From Chryseobacterium sp. ISL-6 (GTDB lineage: Bacteria > Bacteroidota > Bacteroidia > Flavobacteriales > Weeksellaceae), in NCBI RefSeq assembly GCF_018613715.1, contig NZ_JAGGPT010000001.1:1075260-1139259 (forward strand): 64,000 nucleotides of DNA, written 5' to 3'. The notes beneath the pieces are model-generated. The model saw only the letters and a program-made list of their open reading frames with translations, had not been told where the DNA came from and ran no database searches. Below, in pieces: positions 25,321 through 35,243 of this stretch. How positions within the stretch are numbered: position 1 is the first letter of the stretch; each line of letters begins with the position of its first letter. Both the position numbers and the translations under genes were made by a program.

Positions 25321-28300
25321 TTATTTAAAAAAACGTGAATTTGCAAAATCATTGTACTGAGATTGGTACGCTCTAATAAGTGCTGGATTTGCTGTCATAT
25401 AATTATAGAATTGCTTGGCTTTATTCCAATATCCTTCCATATTAGAAAATGATGCCTTCGGTAGTTTATCATTAAATAAGGTATCATGATATGCAAGAAA
25501 CTCTCTAACTTCATAAATACTTAAATTTCCTGCAAGGCCCATTACCCCTCGTTGGTAAACATGAATAAATTCGTGATGAACAACTCTTATAAAAACGGCC
25601 ACAGAACTTTTAAAAACGTGGGTAGCAATGGTTACTTCCTGGGTCTCAAATGCCTCTCCCCCCGTTAGTCCCGAGAACTCATCACTTTTTACATACTCCA
25701 TGGTATATTTACCTTTAATATTAGCATCCAGGTTATATTTAGAGTTCACTAAATCAAATGCACCTTGGTAATTCTTCGCTTTTACTAACTGCCTGAATTC
25801 TTTTCTTGTTTGCTTATCAATCAACAAATTATCAGAAATTTTATGCATTGTATGATTGAATAAAGCCACGATACCGCCAATCTTAACGCCATCCCAGAAA
25901 TTCCCTCCTGAAAGAGCAGAACCTACACCTCCTGAAAGCATTCCAAATGCCACCGTACCTGCACCGCTATAGGCAGCATCTCCAGCCACTTTTCCATATC
26001 CGTAAGATACAAAACTTGCCAAAAATGCACTTGCAGCAGCTGAGAAAAAGTTACCTCCCTGCATAAAACTCAGTGTTCCCTGTACACCCGCGTGGACGAG
26101 CCCTTTTAGGGCTTCATTTCCTACACTCGCCGTAGCGGTTGAAAAAACATCCCCGATAACAGTTGTTATCCCGGCACTTATCAAACTCATCACAATGGTA
26201 GAATACAAGTTCAGAATATTAAATTTTGCACCGGTTATCAAAGTAATGGCTGTATAGGAAACAACAGCAAAAACAAGTGCTTTCACAATAGGGATCGCTA
26301 AAAACTGCCAGAATTCCCCACTCGTATCATTAAACATCAGTGGATTATTGAGAACATATCCGTATTTATTATAATTCTGGGTATTGGTAGGATCCTGAAT
26401 GTGTTCATCTGCATTTAAGAATCTTCGGAGCAATGGATCATACAACCTGCCATTCATGTGGATGATTCCAATATCCATGAAATGCTCGTGGCTTGTATAA
26501 CCACGATCGATTAAGCCGAATTTTTCCATGGCTCCCTGTATTCCTGATTTTTGGGTAATTATAGTTCCAGTACCTATCTGTAAATGGGTAAAGTTACCCC
26601 AAGCATCAAAATGTCTTTGTTCCAGTTTTTTACCTTCTGCATCGCTTATTGCAAGAATACTTCCTAAATAATCCTTATGCAAAAATTTGTAAGAACCAGA
26701 TGTTTCTTTATAATTCTTCAAATAAACAATATTGCTCTCGTAGGGTGTTCCACCAATATAAAGAGTATGTCTTTCGAATTTTGTACTATTATCAATCGTT
26801 ACTTCAAAACTTCCATCCTCACTATATAATTTTATGAATTTACCCTTATTGGATACAAAATTACCTCCATAAGAAACTTTCTGGCGCATTGATGTTAGTC
26901 CATACTCAAAATCAACATCTCCCCTCAGCCCATCAATGAATATAGGATCATTATTTTCATTATAGGTAACGAACTGGATCAGATCATTGTTATAATTCTG
27001 GGTTCCGGCTGCATTTAAAGTCATACCTGTTGGCTGGTAAATCTTTGATGAATTTTCAAATTTGATCACTCCCACCTGGTCGTTTTCTGTAATCCTTCCT
27101 TTGACATCATAGATATTCCGGTTAGCAGATGGCTTAACTCCCGTTACGGGATCTGTCCAGTTGACCAAACGATTATTATCATCGTAATCAAATGACTCAT
27201 TAATATTAAAATCACCTCCTGTGCTTCTGCTTTTTAACTCATTCTTTATAGCATCAAATGCATATGATATTTGAAGAATATTGGGTTTAATAGCAGAGGA
27301 ATGGCTGATGTTGGTTAAGAATCCGTTACTGTCATAAGAATTAGTAATAGTGGCAGCGCCTAATTTAGAGGTTAGAGTCTGCCCTTTGGCATTGGTACTC
27401 TGAAGTTCCCAAAGAACTAGACCCGTCTTTTTATCCATTAACTGATACAGATCACCGTTCCAGGCATTATACTTATGTATAATCGTTACAGCAGTAACAA
27501 TACCCGCAGAAGATAAACTTTTAGTATAAGATATAACCCTTGACTTATCATCATAGAAAAATCCGCTTTGAGCGTAAACCCGCCCATTACTGTTTTCAAT
27601 GTTAGATTTCATTCTACCATATGTGTCAAATTCAACACTCGAACTATAAGATTTTCCGTTTGATGTTCCTGACTTTAAAATATTCCTGCCAAAACTATCA
27701 TATGTAAAAGTGATATTTTTAATGGTAGAAACCCCGTCCGATGATAATTCTACCTGATTAATGAGCTGCCCTAGATTATTGTACGTATACTCTTTTGTTC
27801 CTTTTGGACTAATAATTTTCTTCGGTTGTCCGAGTCCATCATATTCGTATTTATATACTCCGTTGGATGGATCATTAAATTCAGATTTTCTTCCCCAAAC
27901 ATCATATTTGGTGGTAACAATATTTTCTGCATACTGAGCTTTGATCTGCTGTCCAGCTGCATTGTAGGAGAATTGTATTGTTCCTCCTTTATCAGTTGTA
28001 GTCACTACATTGCCTAAAGCATCAACAGTTTTAGAGGTAATTCTTCCATAATCCGCCGGGTTAGATTCCTTAACAGTAGTTGTCAATCCTGAAGCAATAG
28101 TCTCGATCTGTTTACCATTAAATGCAGTAGCTGTTACCTTCATGATAGGGAATACAGAATCATCATAAGCAATGGTATTCCATTGGGAAGGGCTCTGCCC
28201 TTCAAAATAAGTCTCGGATTCTGTGATCTTCCTTCCCAGTACATCATATTGAATATCTTTCGATACGAATTGTCCCTGCCCAAATGCTTTTGTGGAAACT

Positions 28301-31300
28301 TTGTATTCTTGTCCCAACCTGTTGGTATACTTTTTAGAAACATTACCGTCAGGGTCGTACTGAGTAATAGTAATATTAGAATTGTTATCTTTATCGTACT
28401 GGTAGGTGATTGTACCTTTAAGATTGGTTGCAGCAGTCAATAATTTACCCCAGCCATCATAAGTATTAATAAGCATATTACCTAAGGCATCGGTATGCTT
28501 TTTTATCTGCCCCCAATCATTGTACTCTATATTTGATTCTAATCCTAAATTATCTGTCTTTTTCTCAACAAATCTACCTTTTGGTTCATACAGGCTTGTC
28601 TCTGTTTGGGTTTGAGAATCTGTGCTATTGCTGACCGTTTTTCCAATGATATTGCCAAAACCATCATAATTATAGGTTTCCAGCACATATGCAGTATTGT
28701 CCTTATTCCATGTTTTTAAGGTTTTCGGTAGATTATTCTCATAGGTGTATTCTTCTTTGGAAGATTTGCTGTCGCCATATGCCTGTACGATATCGGTTTT
28801 AGATTGGGGACGGCCCACAAAGTAATCTGCTCCAGTGCCTGACAAGTTATGAATATATTCAAAATTGGAAGTGGTTGTAGCATAACCGTTATTAACACTC
28901 GTAACACTTTGGCTAGGAAGATAATAATCTCCATAGTCAATTAAGGTATTCATTAGTGTATTATTTAGGAAATCCTTTATCTTTGTGCCCTTTACAACAG
29001 TAGCTGTCACCACCTTTGGCTTATCGGTATCGGAAATCGGTATGGTCGCTAATTGCCCGTTCAGCAATTTATAAGATTCATATAAGGTAGACTTGAAGCT
29101 CATTAACTGCGTATTGGTCTCAGAAATATCTACCGGGAAAATGCTGTTTTCATTGTTAGTTCTAATGCTCCATTCTTTTACAGGGACTCCATCAAAAAGT
29201 GGATCAATTTCAACACCAGACCATACCTTGGTATTTTCAAACCCATCAGCATACCAGGAGGACCGAACAACCTGATGATATCCCATCATACCTTTTCCCT
29301 GCATATGCCCTGTCATTCCCCTGTATCGAAAATCCTGTTTTCTTCCTTCCTGTCTAAGCTGAGATACAGCATAGGACTCGTCTACTCTGTCTAAAGAGAA
29401 GTAAGGGTAATATTCTTTTCTAACCTTCTGATAAAAATTTGGATTAGTGCTATTATTCGGAATTGCTTCTAAATAATCTACCGACGTAATGACACCTCCC
29501 TGAGCAATAGATTGTACTTGTGCTAATCTACTGACAGATGAAGGAGATTTGAGTTTATGTAGCCTTTGTTTCCAGAATAAGAGCACATCATAATAATTAT
29601 TATTAATTTTCACCTGTGAGGTGATCGGAGAGAATAAAGTAAATTCACCGACATCAAAAGTTACATAATTAGTTCCTCCATAATTACCACTGGTTACAAA
29701 ATCCGGACTTCCACTTGTTAGAGTCCCATTCGCACTATAGGTGGCAATATTATAGCCAAAGTATCTTGAAAGTATGACGCCGCTTGAATTAACTTGACCA
29801 GCTTTGTTAAAAGAGTTTATATGTACAATATCTGATTTACCGTCCTTATTGATATCTGATGCAGAATAAAAATTCCTGTAAATATTAAAAGTGGGGTAAC
29901 TACTGTTTTGATAATCATTAGGTTTTCTATATTTCAAAAAATTTGTTTTTAAGAAATTAGAAAAGCTTTTTTCAGTACCCATATAAAATCTCCAGTTATC
30001 TTTTTCTTGTGTATCGGTGGTTGGTATTGCAAAATCGAGATTTCTGTCACCGTTGAAATCTCCGAATAATACCGGAGAATCGGATGCTTTTGTTTCAGCC
30101 AAATTCCCAGTGAATTTTATTTTCTTGAGATAATGATTGGGAGCAGTTTTAACAAACTCAAATACAGTATAGGCTGTGTTGGATACATTAATAATATCCA
30201 CTTTCCCATCACCATCCACATCCAGATACTGTTGTTGATAATACGAACTTTCATTGATTCCTGAATCAACGGTGTAGTTCGATAAGGGATTGCTTGGATT
30301 TTTTAAATCAACGATATAATTTCCCACCAAATAGGTATAACAGTTTAGTTCGTGGCATGGAGGAGGTTTGTTGGCATCATCACCTGTTAGTTCTGAGGTA
30401 GACTTTAAATTATCGCATCCTGGAATGGGTTCAAACTGACATTCTTCTTTATTGATCGTCACAAATACATCCGATATACCATCGCCGTTGATATCACCTT
30501 CATTAAACGATGCTTTTTCCACTCGGCATCCTACACCCCCGCCCTGATAAGTACAGTCCGGATCAACATAAACGACTTTTTCAAAAACTTTAACAAAATT
30601 ATTATTTCTGAAAATGTAACCTACTACTTTTCCGCTTTCGTATTGGACAATTCCATTTCCGTTATAGACTTGCCCCTCTTCATCTAATAAAGTATGTACA
30701 ATTTTAGCTTCGGTATTAAAAAATTTGCCCGTAGAAACATCGGTAAAGGTGTCATTGAGCCCTCCCAGCTTCACAATGCCATTATTAAGAATGAAATCCA
30801 AATAAGAGTCTCCATTAAAATCACCGGTCAGTTTTACGTTATCAAAACTATCTACATTGTTATTTGAAAATTCTAAAATCGGCTGTGTTGGGTTAGGATA
30901 AGTAAAATTTACCGGATTGGCTGCTATATTATCAGTATTGTATTCTGTTATTTTATCAACTACCTGGTAATTCGTTCCGTTTTTAATATAATTAACAATG
31001 TATTTTTTAAATTGGTTTCCATTTGAAGCTACCTTAATTTCTGTTAATATTTTCTTTTGGGTAAAATCTTTCCCACCTACATAAGATTGTTCAACCAGGT
31101 CTCTGGTAGCATAGGTAAGAATGATTTCATTAAAATTAGGCTTGTTAAGAAGTTCATTACCACCCCAGGAAATTGAGCTTAATACAGTTACATTGCTTTC
31201 CTGTTCATAATTGTAGTTGATAACATTCCCCTGTGCATCTATCCATTTTACAATATTATATTCGATAGGTGTTCTGGCTGCGTAATCAAATGCAGGCGCT

Positions 31301-31845
31301 CCTTCCCATGTCCCATACCAAGCTCGTGAGCCATCTTCAAATGTTACTTCAAAATATGCAGGACTATTCAAAGGTTCTAATATATAGTAAGCTTGTCCTA
31401 CCGACTTAATTTTCACACTTGAATATTTCTCAGTAACATATTCTGCTCCATCCTTACCATATTCTCCTGATTTGAGAATAAGTCTTTGCCCATTAAAGCT
31501 ATAATAATCGGAATAATCTAATTGTACCCCTGTAGCTTCACCATCTTTTTCGACCGTTTTTCCAACTCTTGAAATAGCTGTTAGACCTGACAGGTTCCAA
31601 CTATATCCAGCAATTCCATTGTTAGAGCCACTTGTGTAAATTAGGTTAACCTGTGGAGCAACAGATTTTACTCCCGGAGGTAGGGCAACAGGCAAAGTAA
31701 ACTGCAATTGTCCAGCTCCGTTAACATCAATATTTCCCTTAGTGTCATGGAAACTTTGCCCTGAAAGCAACTGTGAAAATCCTAATATAATTATACAGGA
31801 TATAATGGATGAGAACACATTCATCCTTCTTGCGTAAAGTTTCAT
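25321..31845 (-). CDS. Giant RHS/YD-repeat protein with SpvB-like start and zincin-like C-terminal domain
   Basis: 2174 residues. Signal sequence (IISCIIILGFSQLLSGQSF); an SpvB-like region to about 300; FG-GAP/VCBS-type repeats with calcium-loop signatures (GDFNGDSYLDF, GDINGDGISDVF, LDVDGDGKVDI, SDINKDGKSDI) to about 720; many YD repeats (YDGFGNI, YDVLGRK, YDVWGRK) to about 1750; the RHS core GRLYDPLLRRFLNADEHI and YGYVLNNPL near 1800-1840. Next comes a Gly/Ala-rich hydrophobic stretch (about 1850-1960), then a variable C-terminus. This tail holds HHEFIH, so HExxH is at 2091-2095, and EVREF about 18 residues later could give the third zinc ligand. It is therefore a polymorphic-toxin-like protein with a putative metallopeptidase tip. 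Upstream is a T9SS sorting protein (31852), downstream a small secreted protein. Confidence 0.92.
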   Translation of the reverse strand: MKLYARRMNVFSSIISCIIILGFSQLLSGQSFHDTKGNIDVNGAGQLQFTLPVALPPGVKSVAPQVNLIYTSGSNNGIAGYSWNLSGLTAISRVGKTVEKDGEATGVQLDYSDYYSFNGQRLILKSGEYGKDGAEYVTEKYSSVKIKSVGQAYYILEPLNSPAYFEVTFEDGSRAWYGTWEGAPAFDYAARTPIEYNIVKWIDAQGNVINYNYEQESNVTVLSSISWGGNELLNKPNFNEIILTYATRDLVEQSYVGGKDFTQKKILTEIKVASNGNQFKKYIVNYIKNGTNYQVVDKITEYNTDNIAANPVNFTYPNPTQPILEFSNNNVDSFDNVKLTGDFNGDSYLDFILNNGIVKLGGLNDTFTDVSTGKFFNTEAKIVHTLLDEEGQVYNGNGIVQYESGKVVGYIFRNNNFVKVFEKVVYVDPDCTYQGGGVGCRVEKASFNEGDINGDGISDVFVTINKEECQFEPIPGCDNLKSTSELTGDDANKPPPCHELNCYTYLVGNYIVDLKNPSNPLSNYTVDSGINESSYYQQQYLDVDGDGKVDIINVSNTAYTVFEFVKTAPNHYLKKIKFTGNLAETKASDSPVLFGDFNGDRNLDFAIPTTDTQEKDNWRFYMGTEKSFSNFLKTNFLKYRKPNDYQNSSYPTFNIYRNFYSASDINKDGKSDIVHINSFNKAGQVNSSGVILSRYFGYNIATYSANGTLTSGSPDFVTSGNYGGTNYVTFDVGEFTLFSPITSQVKINNNYYDVLLFWKQRLHKLKSPSSVSRLAQVQSIAQGGVITSVDYLEAIPNNSTNPNFYQKVRKEYYPYFSLDRVDESYAVSQLRQEGRKQDFRYRGMTGHMQGKGMMGYHQVVRSSWYADGFENTKVWSGVEIDPLFDGVPVKEWSIRTNNENSIFPVDISETNTQLMSFKSTLYESYKLLNGQLATIPISDTDKPKVVTATVVKGTKIKDFLNNTLMNTLIDYGDYYLPSQSVTSVNNGYATTTSNFEYIHNLSGTGADYFVGRPQSKTDIVQAYGDSKSSKEEYTYENNLPKTLKTWNKDNTAYVLETYNYDGFGNIIGKTVSNSTDSQTQTETSLYEPKGRFVEKKTDNLGLESNIEYNDWGQIKKHTDALGNMLINTYDGWGKLLTAATNLKGTITYQYDKDNNSNITITQYDPDGNVSKKYTNRLGQEYKVSTKAFGQGQFVSKDIQYDVLGRKITESETYFEGQSPSQWNTIAYDDSVFPIMKVTATAFNGKQIETIASGLTTTVKESNPADYGRITSKTVDALGNVVTTTDKGGTIQFSYNAAGQQIKAQYAENIVTTKYDVWGRKSEFNDPSNGVYKYEYDGLGQPKKIISPKGTKEYTYNNLGQLINQVELSSDGVSTIKNITFTYDSFGRNILKSGTSNGKSYSSSVEFDTYGRMKSNIENSNGRVYAQSGFFYDDKSRVISYTKSLSSAGIVTAVTIIHKYNAWNGDLYQLMDKKTGLVLWELQSTNAKGQTLTSKLGAATITNSYDSNGFLTNISHSSAIKPNILQISYAFDAIKNELKSRSTGGDFNINESFDYDDNNRLVNWTDPVTGVKPSANRNIYDVKGRITENDQVGVIKFENSSKIYQPTGMTLNAAGTQNYNNDLIQFVTYNENNDPIFIDGLRGDVDFEYGLTSMRQKVSYGGNFVSNKGKFIKLYSEDGSFEVTIDNSTKFERHTLYIGGTPYESNIVYLKNYKETSGSYKFLHKDYLGSILAISDAEGKKLEQRHFDAWGNFTHLQIGTGTIITQKSGIQGAMEKFGLIDRGYTSHEHFMDIGIIHMNGRLYDPLLRRFLNADEHIQDPTNTQNYNKYGYVLNNPLMFNDTSGEFWQFLAIPIVKALVFAVVSYTAITLITGAKFNILNLYSTIVMSLISAGITTVIGDVFSTATASVGNEALKGLVHAGVQGTLSFMQGGNFFSAAASAFLASFVSYGYGKVAGDAAYSGAGTVAFGMLSGGVGSALSGGNFWDGVKIGGIVALFNHTMHKISDNLLIDKQTRKEFRQLVKAKNYQGAFDLVNSKYNLDANIKGKYTMEYVKSDEFSGLTGGEAFETQEVTIATHVFKSSVAVFIRVVHHEFIHVYQRGVMGLAGNLSIYEVREFLAYHDTLFNDKLPKASFSNMEGYWNKAKQFYNYMTANPALIRAYQSQYNDFANSRFFK

Positions 31846-31851
31846 GGCAAA

Positions 31852-32319
31852 TTAACGTTTTGTAATGTTTTTACTAAAAATCCTTCCATCCTTCAATGTA
31901 AAACGTAAGATATACACCCCCCAGTCATAACCCGACATATTGATTTTCAGCTGGTGGTTTAGACTTGGGATGTTCTGCTGTTGAAACTTCCAGTGTACTG
32001 TACTGTGTTGAAACAATGAAATATTTTCTATCAATCCATCCGTCTCTTCCGTCCAATCAATTGTAAGCAGGTCATTAACCGGAACAGGATATAAGCGTAT
32101 CTGTTTCCAAAATGTTTTCTCATCCATGACTTGCGCCGCGGCTAAAGAAATTGTTTTAGATTCAGTTTTTGATAAAATTTCAGATGTCTGTTTTGCATTT
32201 GCATCAGGACCCCGATAGCGTTGATTGCCAGCCTCATCATATTTGAAGAAGACTTCAGTTTGGGAAAATCCAAAGAACCCTATTAATAAGGAAAGTAAGG
32301 AAGTTAGTTTTTTTTTCAT
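31852..32319 (-). CDS. Small exported protein with one YD-type motif and a T9SS sorting domain
   Basis: 155 residues: a signal peptide (LTSLLSLLIGFFGFSQ), then a single YD-repeat-like motif (FFKYDEAGNQRYRG) near residue 25, then a type IX sorting domain in the last 75 residues (LYPVPVNDLLTIDW, MSGYDWGVYILRF, then KNITKR). It lies 6 bp upstream of the RHS gene and is surely co-transcribed. Its shared YD motif suggests that it may dock onto the RHS shell, or represent the detached export module of the RHS protein, which has no sorting domain of its own. That pairing is inference. Confidence 0.8.
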   Translation of the reverse strand: MKKKLTSLLSLLIGFFGFSQTEVFFKYDEAGNQRYRGPDANAKQTSEILSKTESKTISLAAAQVMDEKTFWKQIRLYPVPVNDLLTIDWTEETDGLIENISLFQHSTVHWKFQQQNIPSLNHQLKINMSGYDWGVYILRFTLKDGRIFSKNITKR

Positions 32320-32416
32320 AGGTTAAAGTTTTTGATAGCATATTTTGTTCTAGTTTTTTGTCATTATGTCGAAAACACCATATTCAGATGCGACATTATG
32401 ATGACTTTTTCAAGGC

Positions 32417-32424
32417 CAAAATTA
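32417..32424 (-). promoter_or_regulatory. Predicted -7 box of the RHS operon
   Basis: Minus-strand octamer TAATTTTG, matching TAnnTTTG. Transcription from here would give a leader of about 90 bases before the ATG at 32319. Confidence 0.4.
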
Positions 32425-33240
32425 TAGACTCGTATTTGATATAGAGGAACAACACCTAGACTCTGCTTTCTTAGCGATCGAGGTAATGGCTTTAGTAAAC
32501 CGATTTTGGACTCCGGCGAACCAGTTGGTTACTTTGCCAGGAGAGTTTAATATAAATTTTTTCTCATCGTTACAGGTGTTTTAAAGTTAATTTTGGTTTT
32601 ACAATATATTTTATTCTTGATAGTCAGACATCCATATTTACATGGGAAAACTGAATGGATTATCTGACTACTATTTATTGTCAATTTATTGAAAGCGAAA
32701 TTAAACTGCCACAACGCTAAATTCTGTTACATAATAATAAAATAGCACGGTGCAACACTGATGTACTTTGGGGTCAACACAACAAATACAGTACCAGGCA
32801 TATCGAACAGAGGTATTGCTAATATATAAATATTTTTACAAACAAGAAATATTATAACTTAAAAACAATAGCGGAAAAGTAAACATACAAAGAGTAGAAG
32901 CAACCGGGTCGGTTTATAATTTCTTAAAAACATTATATCACCTATATCTTTCCGATATTTAAAATATCAGTATTTAGATAAATCGAATGATTGAAATTAA
33001 ATATGTTAAATCATCTATATTTTTAAATATCAATAATATCTCCCTGATTTGTTTAGATAAAGAGTGTGCCGCTAGATTACGATAGAATATATCTAAGGCA
33101 AGGTATCTTTAAATAAATATTAATAAAGGATAACACCTATATCTGAATTTAACTTATTTCTTCCCTCTTACCTTGGATATATTTTTTAATTTAGTTAATC
33201 AATAACGGGGAAACACCAAAGTTCCTAATAAAACTTATTT
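32425..33240. other. Long intergenic gap
   Basis: About 800 bp between the RHS promoter and the oxidoreductase at 33241. Very AT-rich, with several ATATTTAAATATC-like palindromic runs around 32950-33050 but no coding frame. It marks the left border of the stress island. Confidence 0.35.
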
Positions 33241-34485
33241 ATGAAGAAACTAAAACTATACGGAAGAGCTGATTCATCTGATATTTATCTGATAAGGGAT
33301 TTCCTGAAGCGGAGTGTTGTAGATTTTAAATGGTTTGATATTACCCATGATGAACTTAACCAAAGACAAAGAAACGACCTTCCTCCTAATCCTGACAAAT
33401 ACCCCATTATCGAGTTTCCAGATGGGAAAGTTATTATAAACCCTACACTTGAGCAGATTGCATGTAATCTCGGTTGGATTACCAAACCGAAATATGAAGA
33501 ATATGATCTTTCCATATATGGTGCAGGTCCTGCAGGTCTAAGTGCTGCTGTGTATGCCGCTTCCGAGGGACTTAAGACGATCTTGATAGAGCGGGAAGCC
33601 ATAGGCGGTCAAGCAGGCACAAGTTCAATGATCGAAAATTACTTAGGGTTTCCGGCAGGGATTTCCGGGGGCAATTTAGCGGAACGTGCTAGGCAGCAGG
33701 CACTAAAGTTTGGCGTGGAAATCCTACTCCTAAAAGAAGGAATCAAAGGAACATTCTATAACAATAAGATTCACGTCGATTTTGCCTCGGGCGAAAAGCT
33801 GGTAGCCAAAACCAATATATGTGCTACAGGTGTAGAGTATGCCAGGTTGAACCTCCCAGATGAAGCCCTATTTTTCCATAAAGGAGTATACTATGGCGCA
33901 GGTGCAAGCGAAGCCTCTTTCTGTCAGGACAAAGATCTTTACATAGTGGGAGGTGGAAATTCTGCTGGACAAGCCGCCGTCTACTTCTCTGGTTTTGCCA
34001 AACGTGTATTTATGGTCATAAGAAAAGGCAGTCTGGCAGATACTCTTTCTGAATACCTTATACGAAGAATAAAGAACATTAAGAATATTTATGTTCTATA
34101 CAATTCGCAGGTAACGGCATTGAGCGGTGATGATTTCTTACAAAGGATCAAAATCTTAAACACCAATGACGGAACGGAGCAATGGCATGATACTTCCAAA
34201 CTTTTTATCTGTATAGGAGGTAGTCCAAATACAGAATGGGCGGCCGAAACACCAATCTGTAGAGATAAGAACGGATATCTTTATACCGGAAGTGACATGA
34301 TTGGTCTTGACCAGTTTAAATCCTGCTGGGAGCTTGACAGGCCACCTTACCATTTAGAAACCAGTGTTCCAGGTTCGTTCGCCGCCGGCGAAGTGAGGTT
34401 TAATTCCGTAAAAAGGGTAGCTTCCGCTGTGGGTGAAGGCGCAATGGCAGTAACACAGGTTCATCAATATTTATCAAAACTATAA
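33241..34485 (+). CDS. Thioredoxin-reductase-like flavoprotein with N-terminal glutaredoxin-like domain, no CxxC
   Basis: 414 residues. Residues 1-80 have a glutaredoxin-like fold order (KLKLYGRADSSDIYLIRDFL, then PIIEFPDGKVIINPT) but with Ser-Ser in place of the CxxC. Residues 88-414 form a TrxR-type FAD/NAD(P)H oxidoreductase: FAD motif GAGPAG at 94-99, GGQAG with ENYLGFP, and NAD(P) motif GGGNSAG near 236. The usual CATC redox pair between them is absent, with only ASFCQD left. It therefore cannot reduce thioredoxin in the standard way and may pass electrons elsewhere. A UBP-type zinc-finger gene starts 2 bp after its stop, so the pair is one operon. Related fusions are common in stress islands. 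Confidence 0.88.
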   Translation: MKKLKLYGRADSSDIYLIRDFLKRSVVDFKWFDITHDELNQRQRNDLPPNPDKYPIIEFPDGKVIINPTLEQIACNLGWITKPKYEEYDLSIYGAGPAGLSAAVYAASEGLKTILIEREAIGGQAGTSSMIENYLGFPAGISGGNLAERARQQALKFGVEILLLKEGIKGTFYNNKIHVDFASGEKLVAKTNICATGVEYARLNLPDEALFFHKGVYYGAGASEASFCQDKDLYIVGGGNSAGQAAVYFSGFAKRVFMVIRKGSLADTLSEYLIRRIKNIKNIYVLYNSQVTALSGDDFLQRIKILNTNDGTEQWHDTSKLFICIGGSPNTEWAAETPICRDKNGYLYTGSDMIGLDQFKSCWELDRPPYHLETSVPGSFAAGEVRFNSVKRVASAVGEGAMAVTQVHQYLSKL

Positions 34486-34487
34486 TT

Positions 34488-34763
34488 ATGGAAAACAATA
34501 ATGTATGCAGCCACATTAAGGCTATAAAGACGCTAAAAACCGCAAAAGAAGATGCTTGCGAAGAATGTGAAAAAATAGGTTCACAATGGGTACATCTCCG
34601 TACCTGCCAGACTTGCGGCCTCACATTGTGCTGTGATTCCTCTCCCATGCAGCACATGTCACACCACTGCAAAAAAGAATCACATCCAGTAATCATATCA
34701 TCAGAACCTGGTGAACAATGGATGTATTGCTATGTAGATGATACTGTGGCAGAATATAAGTAG
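34488..34763 (+). CDS. UBP-type zinc-finger protein
   Basis: 91 residues that hold a single UBP-type zinc-binding domain. The ligand pattern is clear: CSH near residue 6, CEEC, then WVHLRTCQTCGLTLCC, and HMSHHCKKESHPV. In eukaryotes this domain binds ubiquitin C-termini, while stand-alone bacterial copies have no proven substrate. It follows the TrxR-like gene by 2 bp and is almost certainly translated from the same message, which suggests that the two products act together, perhaps through zinc or redox chemistry. That joint role is inference. Confidence 0.88.
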   Translation: MENNNVCSHIKAIKTLKTAKEDACEECEKIGSQWVHLRTCQTCGLTLCCDSSPMQHMSHHCKKESHPVIISSEPGEQWMYCYVDDTVAEYK

Positions 34764-35102
34764 CTGAGTATTTGTTTGGAAGGGGTCAATTATATAAAAT
34801 TAAAAAAGTTAAAAGTCCACTTAATCAACCTTCAGGCGGGAATCGTCAGTTTTTCTTTATTAGTGCAAAAACGAGCATCTTCTAGTACTCTTCTTAAGGT
34901 TATAAATATTATGAGACATGTGGAAAACCAATTCTGTAAAATTATTTTCCCACTTCTATCTTGCGTAATTTAAAATCGATGTAGTTCTTTGCCAATTCCA
35001 CATCTAATAGCTCATCCTAAGCTCTCCTGAATTCGTAAATAGCAGTAGAAAATTCATAAAATAATTCTGATTTTTGTACATTCAATATCTAAAACAATAA
35101 TT
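34764..35102. other. Intergenic gap
   Basis: About 340 bp downstream of the zinc-finger gene. No coding frame with family likeness. The 65-codon frame at 34776-34973 looks like chance. Confidence 0.35.
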
Positions 35103-35183
35103 ATGAATTTCGGCTTTAATAATTATGGGAATGGTGTCGGAATAGAAAATGAAATGTATGTTCTTGCATTTGAACAATACTAA
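35103..35183 (+). CDS. Possible 26-residue peptide ahead of a hairpin
   Basis: An ATG frame of 27 codons (MNFGFNNYGNGVGIENE start) placed after an AAACAATAATTATG context like that of confirmed genes here, and followed 29 bp later by a hairpin at 35212-35243. The peptide is Asn/Gly-rich at the start. No family is known and no cysteine is present. It could equally be a chance frame in a non-coding RNA. Confidence 0.25.
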   Translation: MNFGFNNYGNGVGIENEMYVLAFEQY

Positions 35184-35211
35184 TTCTGTTATTTATATCA
35201 TTTTAAAGTAT

Positions 35212-35243
35212 GGAAATACCAGAACGTTTGTTCAGGTATTTCC
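35212..35243 (+). terminator. Hairpin, possible terminator
   Basis: GGAAATACC pairs perfectly with GGTATTTCC (9 bp) around a 14-base loop. The sequence after it is only moderately T-rich. It closes the possible peptide at 35103. Confidence 0.45.

Noticed and set aside
32988..33025. TGAT-TGAA-ATTA followed by TATTTTTA upstream of the oxidoreductase at 33241, similar to the island promoters.
   Set aside because: The distance between centres is 28 bp instead of 33-34 bp, the start codon is over 200 bp away, and the stretch is so AT-rich that chance matches are expected.
35103..35183. The peptide contains YGNGV, the start motif of class IIa (pediocin-like) bacteriocins.
   Set aside because: It lacks the two cysteines that must follow the motif, has no leader with a double glycine and no transporter or immunity gene nearby. 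The match is five residues and most likely chance.
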